Assembly: GCA_009760855.2 (NCBI GenBank)
Contig: WPIO01000030.1
Location: forward strand, 2,599,001 to 2,663,000
Reading direction: 5' to 3'
Length of the DNA: 64,000 bases
From: Cristatella mucedo
Lineage: Eukaryota; Bryozoa; Phylactolaemata; Cristatellidae
Below the pieces are notes generated by a model. It had not been told where the DNA came from and searched no databases. It saw nothing but the letters and a program-made list of their open reading frames with translations. Numbering within the stretch: position 1 is the stretch's first letter; each line of letters starts with the position of its first letter. Made by a program: the position numbers and the translations under genes. This document shows, piece after piece, positions 1-11,772 of the stretch.

Positions 1-711
1 CTTTTGCGGGTCAGCAGCGTATGAGCATACGACGACTGCTTTGAATATCAGGCACTCGATTTGATTTAGAAGACTTTGCACGGGCATTAGAGCGATCAGT
101 AGCATTTTTTATGAATCATGCTTCACGATGTAAGTATTATTAAGTAAGTGCCACCAACAGCAGAGCATAGCTGGCGGTGAGCCCTAGGTAGTAGCGCTGG
201 CATGCCATGGAGCAAGCAGAATCGATAGCAGGCAAATCTTTGTAGGCACCATGCTCACTGCCCTTATGCGCTGCTAAGCGTCGTATCACCTTGCCAGTGA
301 ACCTTCCATAGCTCCACACGAAGCATTGAAGATCTCGAATGCAAGAAGGTGTGGCAGTGAGTGTAGTGCTTGTCGGCAGCTGTAGACAGGGGGCTGGTAG
401 CATGCACGGGAGGCAGGAGATTATGAGCTAACACAGCTGAGTTTATCTGCTAGCACTGCTGTCACTGCCAGATGCAGCCTTGACCACTGGTCTACGTTTG
501 CGATGGGCTTGTCAGCTTTCTGCTGCTGCTCTCGCTGAGTCAACGACACCCACTGACCCAGCGCCATTCGATATGTTAGCTATGCAGGCAAGGCATGCTG
601 CAGTGCTTCTCTTCATGCTGCACGTACGGCCATTGTCCCCTTGTTAGCCCGTTTGCTTAATAACTAGACGATTACTTGGAAGCTACGTGTTGTTTGTGCT
701 ATCAAATGCAG

Positions 712-852
712 CTTGAGTTGTTTGCTTCCAGCATTGAGAAAGCCAAAGCCCTATCCATAGTTGTCCACTGTGCCGACATTAGTCATCCCACAAAAGAGTG
801 GTGCATTCACAAGAGGTGGACAGATTTGTTGCTTCAGGAGTTCTTCAAGCAG
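712..852 (+). CDS. PDE1: PDE1-like cyclic nucleotide phosphodiesterase, internal exon (HCADISHP motif)
   Basis: This 47-codon exon lies between a CAG acceptor (710-711) and a GTAGGC donor at 853. It encodes the HCADISHP segment followed by HKRWT and QEFFKQ, the pattern of the PDE catalytic HD-domain; the Asp of the ADIS motif is a metal ligand in this family. PDE1 enzymes hydrolyse cAMP and cGMP in the cytosol and are activated by Ca2+/calmodulin. Four more exons follow in phase (2944, 5376, 7683, 7895), and the upstream catalytic exons with the first metal-binding histidines are outside the window. Assignment to PDE1 rather than another PDE rests on the downstream exons, especially the C-terminal one. 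Confidence 0.85.
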
Positions 853-2943
853 GTAGGCCCAGCAGGCGTTCTATAGCAACGCCAGCCCGGCTGCTATGGC
901 TGCCTCTGTACCCCCAGCTGCTGCTGCTGTTACTGCCACCACTCCCGGCACCACTGCCACCGTTTTCCAGCACGGCCACCACTGCCACCGTTTTCCAGCA
1001 CTGCCGCCACTGCCACCATTTTTATAATGTACAATATCAATTGATTCTTTGTATCCATGCCTTCGGTGGGCTTCGGCATTAGGGCTTGCTTAAGATTAGG
1101 GTTGGTGACAAGCGAACGATTGTGCCCCCATACCCAAATCCCTGATCTTTCGTTGTCGGCAAGCTGCTGAAACCTTTCAACTACTTAATCTCTGCTGACT
1201 TTCCTTAAAGTTGTTTTGTCATCTGCTCCCTCAGGTGTTTTCTAAAAACCTCAGTTTTAGGTGAAGTCACATCTTGATTCTTTTGTCAGTATTCGACTAA
1301 CTGCCATTTGCAGTTGTGATGAAATCTCAAGGTCAATTGTACTCCTGCATTGGCTTGGTACACTCAAGCCGACTGCTAGAATCCTGCATTAGTTTAAGCT
1401 TCCGATGTACTGCAGCAACAGTGTGCACAATACGAAAGATAGTAATGAGCTCGTATGACCTCTCTGTAATACCCTAATTTGCCACACAGCCACTTTCATT
1501 GGAAGGTTTTGACAAGGTACCCGAAGTATATGATATAGTGAATGCTCTGCAGTGATAGTGATCACCGCTGGCAGCTCGTCGTGGAGAAGGCGATCGATAA
1601 AAACGCCTTTGTATGTCTTTCCCGTAAAACATCCTTCTTACTGTCCTGGACTAACCCCACATCAAGCACCATATCGACGTCAAGGTCACTCACTCTTTTA
1701 GGTCCCTTCGTTTGCCACCCTGGAGGATCTATCTTCCCTATTTACTACACACTTTCCTATTCGGCTTCATTTCGTATGAGCACCTCTTCCAACCCAAATC
1801 GTTTAACTGTGCATCCAGCCAGCCTCATATTTTTTTAGGAACCGTGTCTTCAGTTCTTATGCTCATATGGGTGTGAACTAAATACCGATTGACGTCGCGA
1901 CATCCCCTGACTTGAGCAAATTAAAAAAAAATCTTCAAGCTCAACTATTCCTCACCACGTTTGCTGGGTACTAGTGAATTGTCGGCTTCGAGCTTACCCA
2001 TGCCGACACTACCACAAGTAATAGCTAACCGATTAGCATGGTTTCTTTCCAGCATACTACAGCACCTGTAGAGAGCTTGTTTAGTTTCTTGAGGGCGTCA
2101 TTGTACCTTTACATAGCTACTGCTTCCTAAGACGAGCCATACCGGCCAGCAGTTCTGCAGCGGCTAGTGAGTGAGTGGCAGCTGGCTCTGGCCTGTTGCC
2201 AGCTGCCACTCCCTCGGCAAGTCAGCTGTCGCTGAGCCCACAGCAGCTTCGGTTGGTGGTTGCAGTGGATGAACGGCTAACATTAGCAGCGTCGCAGGCT
2301 TGTCGTGTGGATCTTACCTTCGGCGAGGTGTCGCTAATTGCTGCCGCTGGGAAGAGCTTCGTCCGTCGCAAGCGACTTGAAATGTTTAATCGGCTTTGCG
2401 GAACCTCACCGGTCCTCCATTCATTTCCCCCCTGCAGCAACACCCAACAACGTACCGAGGCCCCTTCAAAGCTAAGCTTTAAAATCTACCGCGTTGGTTT
2501 GGTAATGTTCGACAATTGGTTTTGAACTCCAATTGGTTTTGATGAAATGCCTTGGTGAGAAATAGCTAATTTATTTAGCTGTCAATTTCTGTTTTTAGCG
2601 AAGCGATTTCTCCCTTTGAGTGTGCTGCAATTTTGTGAAGTCGCACTGGTTGGCTTACTTTGGGATGTATGTTTTGAAATAACCTGAAAATATTGAACGT
2701 TGTCTTAAAAAAATGTTTCTCTTGCTATACTCGAGCTCACAGTGAACCCTAATGATAGTCTGCCCCTCTGAAACCTGTACTACAGTGCCTGGTATTATCC
2801 TTTTTTGTCAATCTTGTAATTCTGCTAATCGCCTAGAATAACAAGAAAATAGTTGTCATACGTTGCTTCAAAATTACGTTCTTTAATGTTGCTTCATACA
2901 TTTGTCAATATATATCCACATGATCGTAGCACTTCGGTTCCAG
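853..2943 (+). other. PDE1 intron, no further gene seen
   Basis: The interval between two phase-0 PDE1 exons. Apart from a short minisatellite at 930-1020 I see no coding signal with splice sites. An open frame at 2175-2525 has no recognisable domain and lies inside the intron. Confidence 0.6.
930..1020. repeat. short minisatellite (CACTGCCACCGTTTTCCAG units)
   Basis: About three degenerate tandem units of 20-29 bp share the core CACTGCCACC with GTTTTCCAGCA. It lies in a PDE1 intron. No function is implied. Confidence 0.7.
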
Positions 2944-3025
2944 GGCGACAGAGAGAAGGAGCTAGGACTTCCATGCTCGCCGTTGTGCGACCGGGCTTCG
3001 ACCTTAATAGAGAAATCTCAAATTG
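2944..3025 (+). CDS. PDE1: PDE1-like phosphodiesterase, exon with LGLPCSPLCDR and invariant Gln
   Basis: The exon begins after TTCCAG (2938-2943) and ends at a GTGAGA donor. It joins in phase 0 to the 712-852 exon. It encodes GDREKELGLP, SPLCDR and SQIG, the segment that in PDEs contains the invariant glutamine that binds the purine ring (SQIG). Spacing and motif order match PDE1 closely. Confidence 0.9.
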
Positions 3026-3130
3026 GTGAGATCAATTGCTTGTACGGCTTTATCAGGTTCTAATACAGCTCTTACTGCTACGCTCTAGTTGAAAAGTCGG
3101 GAAGCTACTGATTATTCTGTCAAAGCTTAT

Positions 3131-3178
3131 ACCGATTGCACTATTCTTAACGATTCTCGTTAAAATAGTGCAATCGGT
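3131..3178. repeat. 48-bp near-perfect palindrome
   Basis: Arms ACCGATTGCACTATT and AATAGTGCAATCGGT are perfect inverted copies, and the stem extends inward (TTAACGA/TCGTTAA) with one bulged base and a loop of about 3 nt. It lies in a PDE1 intron. It may be the remnant of a palindromic MITE or a hairpin RNA source. Confidence 0.85.
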
Positions 3179-4851
3179 GCTGAAATGCTGTGACCATCCC
3201 ACGGTAGTTACCCTGCCAATGCAGCTTGAACTACTGAATCAGTGGCTTTTAGTTGCTCTCCGAGTTGTGTCCGATTCGTAGCGTTGCCGGATTAGAGTCG
3301 TTGACTTGTATGCTATTATTTTATGGTAGCCACTAGCCTTTTAAAATGACGTTTCCATGCTTAGTAATAGTGACATGCTGCAACGATACCATATTTTGCA
3401 CTTTTTTCCACCACATCTACTATTTAATTCCGTGGTTCCTATTTGTGTAAATCCTACCCGGTTATAGCTAGTAGAGGTTTCATGAGATGCACACATGTGG
3501 TAGGTTATCTCAATTCATATGACCGAAGTTTGGGTTGAAAATAAAGATTATAGCATGCATAGTGTTTTCATTAGCATCATCAGTAGCTGAGCCAGGATAT
3601 ACATCCCGAAGGGCAAAACCAGCAAACTTATATGCAGGAGCAAGAACAAAAAATGTTTGCGTGGGCAGGGCTAGACCCGCAATTATGAGCAGTTTATAGA
3701 GAAAAATGTTTATTCGATGCCAACTCGGTGGTTGTTTATCAAATAGAATTAAGACATAATGTTGCCGTTGGTAACAGTCAGTGGGCGTAGGTGTAGGTTG
3801 CTTCCCAGTTAGCTTTACCCTGTGGGGGGGGGGGCAAATGCCTCCTGTCCCCTCTGGGTCTGCCACTTAGCATTTGCAGCGAAATTGAAACTAAATCATA
3901 ATAATAATGACATTTGTATAGAACCCTGTGAGAATTAAATCTCTTTCTATCAGCTTTACATTTGATGAACGCTTGTAACTTCATTATTAAGAAGATGTCT
4001 ATCAAGCTTACTTCTGGACCAGCTTCAACGTAATTTCGTGAATCTTTTAACGTTTGATCGGCGAAGCACAAATCCAGCAACCGCTTTACCGGTGGAAATG
4101 CGTGCGGTCATAAAAAAGCACTCACACACAAACACGCCACTGCATGCGAGCACGCAAATACAAAGGTGAACACCCGCCCATGGGCACCCACAGACACAAA
4201 TAATGGCGAGAGTGATAGTGCAAATGCAGCATAGCCAACTGAATGGTGCAGTAATCACAGCACCATATTCTAGGGCATTTGAAGTTTGTCACGGTTAAGT
4301 GTATTCGCGAAGCATTTGAAAAGGTACACTGTCTTTATTCATTATTCTTCGTCTGATTTTGAATGTCATTATCAGCAAGAGATTAGAGAATTTAGGTGGA
4401 ATCCATTCTTGCATACGTCTGTGCTTTCTCTTTTGCTCTCTCAGGCCGTCGCATAGTGGAAGCTCGTGACTGCTGTATAGTGGTAGAACAGAAAACACTA
4501 GAAATTGATTTAAACAAAATAGAAGCAGGCAGTTCCAGATTGTGGAAATATTTTTATTTGTATCCACCGTCTTAGTTAATTATAAAAATACTTTAAATTG
4601 CATTAATATCCGTTTTTGCTTCAACCATTGAGGGTATTTGGCTGGCGAACAATAATAATATATGGTTAAGAAACAATTAAGTGCGCCGTGTTTTTCATTA
4701 AATTATGATTAAATTCATTATAAAACCTCGATCGTGAAGAGTGGGCAGCCTACCTTCTGCTCTATCACGGTCCAATAACATTCCCATAAATATAAATATC
4801 AGTTTGATCACTCGCATCTCTTAGTAAAGAGAACTTTACATTATATAATTC

Positions 4852-5000
4852 ATATAATATATAATTCATTTGTATAGCGCCCCAAGAGAACTAAATCTCT
4901 ATTCAGGCGCTTCACATATGCCTCAGGGCTCGAGCCCACGACCTCAGCCAGACCTTAGTCGGGGCGAGCACCTTAACCACAGGACCAACCCAGCTCGGCG
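4852..5000 (-). repeat. SINE family 1 copy (tRNA-derived, LINE-type tail)
   Basis: On the minus strand this reads a tRNA-like head with GGTTAAGGTGCTCG (box A-like) and GGGCTCGAGCCC (box B-like). A tail AAGCGCCTgaatAGAGATTTAG with TTCTCTtgGGGCGCT follows and ends in an AT-rich run. Relatives occur at 9463, 10222 and 48702. The tail matches the 3' end of the local LINE (62744-62830). Confidence 0.75.
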
Positions 5001-5375
5001 TATTGTACCGTAGTTTCTTGAAAATAAGATAGGGTCTTCTATTACATTTTGCTTTAAAATATGCATTATGGCTTATTTTCAGAAAACATATATTTTTAAA
5101 TACATTTATTAATTTACAACAGTCTATATTTATTATTGTACACCAATCTAAATGTATTCAAATATAGTCATGTAATCTTCTTCTTGAACATCATCATAAA
5201 TCCATCCCCAAATTTCGGCTGCATTTCTTGCAAATCCATTGCCTGTAGAAACCATTGGCACTAATCTCTCATGTCCAGCAATAGAGCTCTCATTAAATGA
5301 GCATTTACGATCCACGTAGTCTACTCGTAGTGCATCGGCATTACAGCTGCATTTTTAATTGACTTATCATTTCAG

Positions 5376-5525
5376 GTTTCATTGACTTCATCGTGAATCC
5401 CAGTTTTCAGCTCATGGGCAGCATGCTCGAAAAAGTAGTGCGATCTAGCCAGTCAGCGAAATACTCTGTCGAAAACGAGGGGAACATGTCTGCGGCCGTC
5501 CGTAGAACACAAACCACGCTCCCAG
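5376..5525 (+). CDS. PDE1: PDE1-like phosphodiesterase, exon GFIDFIV
   Basis: The exon follows TTATCATTTCAG and ends before GTGAGC. Its split first codon completes the Gly of SQIG-GFIDFIV from the previous exon, so phase is conserved. It encodes FIDFIVNPSFQLM, which closes the catalytic domain, then a Ser/Arg-rich variable linker. The antisense strand also has open frames here, but splice sites and the PDE1 match support the + strand. Confidence 0.9.
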
Positions 5526-6226
5526 GTGAGCCAACCAAGTTATTGCAGATCTCGGTGAGATCTAGATAGTCCAGTGAGACCACGTGATTTCTTGGCGAAT
5601 TATACGGCCATCAACAGAATCTGCTAGGCTCATTTTTCTTTATTGACTGCTCACGAACTTTGCTGGCTTGAGCCGATGCAATATCCCACGTTAACTTTCT
5701 TTGCTGTGGTTCTATATGTCAGTGATGCATGTAATTTGGCACAACCTGGAAGGTTCGGTCACCTGCTGTGAAGTACCTGTGAGTGCGAGCAGCAAGTCTT
5801 TGAAGAAAAAAATAAGATCCCGTAGCTATCACTTGGGTCTTTGGTGGAATAACGTCAATATTATCTGATTTATACAAGATTGTAGGCCTTCTTTAGAAAG
5901 CGTTATACCGACTAATTTTTTTCATAAGCCTTTGCTTAAATGAGAACTGAACCGTTATTTACTGCCGTGGCCACCTCACACTCAGCCGAACTTCGATTCC
6001 ACAGTTCTATTAACGAATAATAATCCGGTCTCTATATTCATATGTAAGCTTGTCCTTGTACCTGTTCATTGTAACCGTTACGGTTGACAAACCACTTCGT
6101 ATATGTTGTCAGTTAAATTTGGAGAACAGCAAATTATAACGCATTTTGCGAAACATACACGTTCATGCTCAATAGTCTAAGAGGTAGCAAAGAACACAGT
6201 CACGCAGTCACAGATTTTCACACAGT

Positions 6227-6227
6227 G

Positions 6228-6294
<67 letters not shown>
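6227..6294. repeat. (GA)n microsatellite
   Basis: An almost pure GA dinucleotide run of about 65 bp in a PDE1 intron. Confidence 0.95.
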
Positions 6295-6297
<3 letters not shown>

Positions 6298-7136
6298 TAA
6301 TGGACCACGAATGTGTTTTCTGGTTATTCAATCCTGTTCGGCATGAAGTTGCTCGGTAGTAGATGTACAGTACTTACTGGGAAAGTTTGAGCTCAGGTAG
6401 ATGCATGTGGGAACGCACTGCATGCCATGAAAGTCTCAAGTATTTTTTTCTCGCAGGGTATACTAGCATATTTTTTATTCCGGGTATACCCAGTATCGCG
6501 GCTGTAGTATACGAGGAGGAGGCATATTATTATTTTTTCTTTGTGGTTGCTTATCTTTAAGATCTTTCCTCGATATCCTCTAACTATAATCTCGGGTAAA
6601 TACTATACTTCTGAATTCCTTGGCAGCTTCAGGAATGGCCATGCTTTTCACCCAATTACTTCGGACGCTGGACAACGTGGGTACTATATCGTGGGTACCT
6701 TATCGCCCGAGGCCAATTGTTGAATCTATGGTGATCGGCGAGTTATTTTTTCCGATCAAGTAATTATTCTACTTGTGCAGAAGAGTTCTGGAGACTAGGA
6801 AGGAGTTGGTTGTGTATTCTGAATTTGTATACACCTACTTGGAGTTGGATAATAATAAAAAAGACGTGTAAGAGTTTCGCTGAATCAAGATGGTTAATTA
6901 CTATCATTCGGCCTTTCAGGTAGCTCTGCTAAAAGGATATCAGCCTCAAAGACTTTGGGTCATAAATGTTTGATCCACAGGCTTACGGAACAGAAAATAC
7001 GGCATTGTTTGTACGTAGAGCCTTCCTGCTGCGAGCAAAATGCCCATTGCAGGCTGCTAAACATGGTCGTTAGCGACTGTTTATATTTACGGTAATTAAA
7101 GACGCATTTTAAGATAACTGGGTCTGCTTAGAATTT

Positions 7137-7300
7137 TTCCCTTAACACTTAATGCTAAATCCTGAAACCCTAAGGACCTAAACTCAAAACCTCAAAGCCA
7201 AAATTACAAAATCTAACCAGTAGACCCTGAATCTTAATTCCGAAACCTCACAACCCCTAAGCACTACACCAAAAATCCTAAGCCCTAAGCTAAAAAGATA
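7137..7300. repeat. degenerate CCCTAA-like array
   Basis: Repeated words such as AAACCCTAAG, CCCTAAGC, GACCTAAAC and CCTAAGCCCTAAGC form an imperfect tandem array resembling strongly mutated telomeric (CCCTAA) repeats. No perfect unit block remains, so an unrelated low-complexity origin is possible. Confidence 0.4.
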
Positions 7301-7682
7301 TATCGAAATGCGTTTACATAACGTAAATACAAACAGGTGCTGTGACCAAGTTTAACATCCTGCTATGGGAGCAGTGCGAATTGTAGGAAGTGAGCTAGCT
7401 ATACGAACAAATGTCGCTGTACCGAAGTAGCGATACACCCCACTGACTGACCTGAGCGGTTATCTCGATCAGCAAGCATAGCTGAACTTCCCGACAGTCC
7501 CTGAATGCTTTATGATTGCCCTTTCAGTCTTCACACGCTAGGTGTCCCTCAGAAGGTTAAAGTTTGGATCCTGCACTGCACTATTCTGTCTTTTGCTGTG
7601 GACGCCCGTTTGTTGTTTAACTCGTGCCAGTGTCCAGCTATCTGCTCTGAGCTGATCTATTTCTGCCTTACCACGTTTTCAG

Positions 7683-7769
7683 AAACAAAATACGAACTAG
7701 ACAGACAGTGGACGCTTAATCTGAGACAGAACAGAAATCGCTGGACTGAGTTGGCTGAGGCAGCAGCCG
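7683..7769 (+). CDS. PDE1: PDE1-like phosphodiesterase, C-terminal exon (NRNRWTELA)
   Basis: The acceptor is CGTTTTCAG and the donor is GTAAGT. Two leading bases complete the codon left by the 5376-5525 exon. It encodes a basic helix RQWTLNLRQNRNRWTELAEAAA, matching the conserved PDE1 C-terminal helix where other PDE1 proteins have NKERWKELA. This match separates PDE1 from other PDE families. Confidence 0.8.
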
Positions 7770-7894
7770 GTAAGTTCGGCATTGTGTCTGTTGTTCTCCT
7801 AAGTACTATCATTTGCAGACGTTGGCATTTCGGTGGGCGTTTGCATGAATGTCGTCATGAACGTCTGGCAACGAGGTTTTACTACTCTCACCAG

Positions 7895-7990
7895 ATTCCA
7901 ACGACGTTGTAAACGCAAGCAGTGACACGATATCAGACAAGTCAAGTACCAGCAGCAGCAATGAGGTTATTCAGCCACCCACCGTCCAAG
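7895..7990 (+). CDS. PDE1: PDE1-like phosphodiesterase, Ser/Thr-rich C-terminal exon
   Basis: It begins after the pyrimidine-rich acceptor ACTACTCTCACCAG and ends at GTAGGC. Phase fits the previous exon. The peptide is low-complexity (SDTISDKSSTSSSNEV), as expected for a divergent PDE1 tail. The terminal exon with the stop codon was not identified. Confidence 0.6.
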
Positions 7991-9239
7991 GTAGGCTCGT
8001 TATTCGTCTGCCAGTGCCCTTCAGCAGTTGCCACAGCTCAGCCTTGATATTAGGATTAAGCTGACCAAAAAGTCGGGATTTCTGTAACAATCATCCAAAA
8101 ACCAACTAAATTCCACGACTACCGATGTTGGCAGTGACAGTCGTATTCCGAAAATGAATCTCTGTCTACTACTGAGCTATTTAATACTGTTGCCATGAAA
8201 GGGTCTAAAAATATTGCAACGTTAATGCTTTCCTTCAAGCTTGTGTGAAGCTGCTAAAACTCTTGTTTCGCGAAAAGTTTAGAGTGTATTGACGCGGGCG
8301 GGCGTGCACAGATGCTTGGACCTTCGTCAAACCTGCACACTCAAGTGCATGCGTCTACGTGAGTGTGATATTGGTAGCTGTGAATCCTACATTGGTAAAG
8401 CAAGTCAGCTTATTTTTTAATTGAGCTGCCAATCCCAGAACAGATTTTCCCAACAGAAAATCAAAGCCTAATGAATGATGAGCCAATCAATAGAATATTT
8501 AATAGAATATTCAATACATAATATATACATATCGATCGTAAGCAGTTGATTCATTTATTAAGCTCTACCATAGCACTTTGTCAGTAACGATGAGTACAGT
8601 CTTTCTTTTGTTAGCATCTTTGCACTCATACTATAATGGAGGAAATATTTTTTCCGAAACTTGTAACTCCATGGTATGACAGAAATACGAGAAAGATGGC
8701 ATTAAGGTGGCAAGAGCACACCTGTAGCTTCTGGTGGTTGTCACATTGCTATATTGTTCATCTGTTCAAACCTTATTCGGAATATTCTCAAGGAAAAACG
8801 AAAGAAATTATTGCAGTGCATGCATTATTATAAGTAAGGTCACGTGTTAAATTTGTAGTTCTTGCCTTTAAAGTGCTTGCCTTTAAATAAACGCCGTCCA
8901 CACTTCAGTATTCATACAGACCCTAGTTTCACTTGATCGAAAACAGGTCTTCACCTAGTCACACCATTAGAAGGTGAAATTATCTCCTGATATTATATTT
9001 ATTGACACTTACAGCTAACAATCCATTATATCCCATATGTTCCTCACCGCACTTGCTCCGTCGGCATCAACTGTTATTTGTGATCTTACGTATCCTGACG
9101 CCCTGCATGTTCTCACTAACCCGTTAACGTTTTTCTTTTTCATGTGCAAAATGCATATAGATACATCTAGTACTGTTACGGTGCGTTACAAATTTGTTAT
9201 TATTAATACGTTTACTAACGTGTAGCTAAAGAAATCGTT
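7991..9239 (+). other. end of PDE1 or intergenic DNA, nothing recognised
   Basis: The last PDE1 exon should lie downstream of 7990 but I could not place it. No repeat or other gene was recognised. Confidence 0.4.
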
Positions 9240-9740
9240 GAAAACCTTTGAGAAATTATGTAAGGTTCAAGTGCGTTTTTAGTTTCCTTTTAAATATCGT
9301 TAAGTCAGGGGTTGTCTTGATGTCAGTCGGTAGTGAGTTCCAGGCTTTAGGAGCATACGCTAAAGGCACTGTTTCCGAGAGATTTAAGGTCGGTTAGAGG
9401 CACAGCTACACGACTTGAGTCCGAATAACTGATGGTACGATGCCTAACTTGATTAGGAATTATAAAAAATATAATTCATTTGTATAGCACCCTAAGAGAA
9501 CTAAATCAATATCCCAGAGCTCCGCATACGCCATAGGGCTCGAGCCTGTGACCTCGGTCGTCTAAGGCAAGCGCCTTGACCTCGGTCCTTCAGAAACGAG
9601 TGCCTGAACTCCTGGGCCTACCCAGGACTGAACCTCAAATAGGTAGGCTAGAGCAAGAGAATTGAGGAATCAGAAAGTGAATCCAGAAAAAATATGGAAG
9701 TCGATATGCTTCGTGATGAGGATCTAGTGCAGGTCAGCAT
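9240..9740 (-). mobile_element. LINE fragment (RT C-terminus/3' end) interrupted by a SINE
   Basis: 9301-9450 resembles 57285-57450 (shared words GAGTTCCAGGCTTTAGGAGCATAC and TGGTACGATGC; another copy near 63040). There the minus strand encodes an RT C-terminal stretch like APAYLSDLLP. The LINE sequence resumes after the SINE (AGGTAGGCTAGAGC, compare 57450), so the SINE inserted into the LINE. Coding frames are decayed. Confidence 0.6.
9463..9605 (-). repeat. SINE family 1 copy nested in a LINE fragment
   Basis: Same tail and box-B-like core (GGGCTCGAGCC) as 4852-5000, in minus orientation. Flanking LINE sequence on both sides belongs together, showing a nested insertion. Confidence 0.7.
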
Positions 9741-10221
9741 TAAGTGGTTTGGTGAGTCAACTGTAATGAAAGTTTAACTGAAGTTCAATTAACTGAAGTT
9801 GGCTTGCTGGGAGGATAGCATTAGGAAAATCCTTCGATGACCTTGACAGCAGGAGGTATGTTTTGTGATCGTCTTAATCACACCGAGTTATTTAGTAGAT
9901 CTCCTTAATCTTGCTCGATTGCTGGAACTGATCTGACAGGGAAACTGCAGTGGGGACAGCACAATGAGTGCTACGTAAATATAGTCCCTAAAGATGCCGG
10001 AAAAGAGCCAATAAGCGTTTTGCGAGTTTCCCTCCTCTTATGGCCCAGTCGTTGTTCTTGGAAAATGCCCCTATCGCCAGATATGCCGGTGCATTGCAGA
10101 CTTACTGTAGCATCTGCATGCGTAGCAAACCATTCGAGCTGCACCAGCTCACCAGATCACGGGATGCATTTTGACTAATTACCGCTTGTTCGGAGATCGC
10201 TTACAGAGGCTGTAGAATTAA

Positions 10222-10350
10222 AATCTATACAATTGGTTTGTATAGCACCGTACGAGAGCCAAATCGCTGCCCAAGCGCTTCACAAATGCCGCAGGGCTTG
10301 AGCCCACGACCTCAGTCGTCAAAGACGAGCACCTTAACCCAAATTAACCG
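10222..10350 (-). repeat. SINE family 1 copy
   Basis: Minus-orientation copy with the tail block (GTATAGCACC, AGCGCTTCACAAATGCC) and box-B-like GGGCTTGAGCCC. Confidence 0.7.
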
Positions 10351-10719
10351 CCTGGATAGAAGCAAAGTTATATCTTGGGGCGCTCTGTGCACCTAAATTA
10401 TTTTTTTATATTTTAAAACTCACTTCGCACAAATCGGGCAACTTTCCAATACATCAACTCGGCCGAGTGTCCGAGTGGAAGCGCTGGCAGGGCAGCATGT
10501 CAGAGGGTCGTAATTCAGTGCTTTCAAGTGGCTGCTTTCCATGGCGGCACTTTGAATAACCATTTTAAGTTTGCAGTCTTGTGAAGCTCTAGTATTTTTA
10601 AATGTTCAGTTTCAACTATGACTACAAATGCAAATTGTCTCCTTGTTTTTGTACCCATCTTTCAAAACTCGCTATTGCTGTACCCTCATTATGTGACAAT
10701 AAATGCATCACGAAGGTCT

Positions 10720-10960
10720 CGAAATAAATGCCGTCGACAGAAGCTTTTGCTCTGCAGATCCTAGACTGTGAAACTCACTTCCACAATTCTTACGCAACAT
10801 CAGCTTTCCTGCTGCCACCGATTGCACATCCTCACCAGCCGTCCTGAGCTGCTACTTCCATGCTACTCACTACCTCAACAGCTCTCCTGACTCAGCTACG
10901 CTTCTCACTTTCTCTCTGTTGCATGAGATGAAGTCTGTTGGGTACCAAATGCACACCGAA
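10720..10960 (+). mobile_element. LINE fragment, RT C-terminus
   Basis: The + strand reads the end of a non-LTR reverse transcriptase (SADPRL-x-NSLPQFLR, like the common RLWNSLP motif). It is the reverse complement of related blocks at 45553-45870 and 51725-52060. The downstream part matches the family 3' region. Confidence 0.65.
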
Positions 10961-11772
10961 AGCCACGTGTGCTTACGAGGGAGAGTTTTATATTTCACAC
11001 TGAAAGCCCACATAGTATGTGTGGCTTTGTGGAGTTACAGACGGAGATACTAGCAATACCGAGATACTATACATTATTAGAGCTCACTGCCTGTGGACTC
11101 GCTTTGCTGAGTCGTGGTAGAATAACGCGTCTGTTACACGTCACTCACGGAAGTACTTTTCGCCGCCTTGCCGCGTGTCGGAAGGACGGACGGACTTTCT
11201 AGCTTTATTTAGTTTGGATGTCAATTACTGACGAATGGACTAATTAACCAACTTCCTAACTAAAAAATATAATTGATTATAGCGTTTAATAGAGTCAATC
11301 ACCTTACCACGTCGTTAGCTTATTGTTCCTGAAGAAGCTAGTCCTTAACTAGTTAAAGGCCGAAAACCTAGCCGATGCGTTCATAAAATATGAGTGCTTT
11401 GTCATAAAATGTCTACTCGGGCGGTCAAGCATGTTTAACACGGTTCTCAGCAATTCATTTTAGGCTAATATCAGTGAGAGGAGGTGTTTTAGTTTTTAGA
11501 GCACTTGATGTGGCTGTTATAATACACTACCAGCTGCTCTGTTTCTTTCCTCACAAGATTGCATTAGGAGTGTGTGTGAAGTCCCAAGTTGCTGTCAAAA
11601 CTGGTAGCCTCCAACTTGCCTCATAGCCCGAGTAATCTGGCACCCACTTCTTCCAAAGTGCGGCTATTTCCAGACTAGTGAGTGTTAGGCAGTTCTCAGT
11701 TTGTAACTAGCCTACTTTCAGTGATGGATTGTTTCGAGTGTTTTATTGTATCGCGTATGTACAATTCCAGCG
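10961..11772 (+). other. intergenic DNA, nothing recognised
   Basis: No convincing gene, RNA or repeat was seen. Confidence 0.4.

Larger units (their letters stand above)
3026..5375 (+). other. PDE1 intron with palindrome and SINE
   Basis: Non-coding interval between two phase-matched PDE1 exons. It holds a 48-bp hairpin palindrome (3131-3178) and a SINE (4852-5000). Nothing else was recognised. Confidence 0.6.
5526..7682 (+). other. PDE1 intron with GA microsatellite and telomere-like array
   Basis: Intron between phase-1 exons. It contains the (GA)n run at 6227-6294 and a degenerate CCCTAA-like array at 7137-7300. No other gene signal was recognised. Confidence 0.55.

Noticed and set aside
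2175-2525. 116-codon + strand frame
   Set aside because: It lies inside a PDE1 intron, has no recognised motif and no splice signals tying it to the gene.
5154-5600. Minus-strand open frames that looked like a broken unknown gene
   Set aside because: The + strand of 5376-5525 is a PDE1 exon with good splice sites and phase; the antisense frames are shadows and the adjoining 5154-5340 frame has no domain or splice support.
7505-7912. 135-codon continuous + strand frame as a gene
   Set aside because: Only 7683-7769 is coding by PDE1 similarity and splice sites; the rest is read-through of introns. The next PDE1 exon uses another frame from 7895.
10455-10560. Ser/Leu tRNA-like head (GAGTGTCCGAGTGGAAGCG)
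   Set aside because: It lacks a proper acceptor stem and T-loop; possibly an old SINE head but too divergent to annotate.
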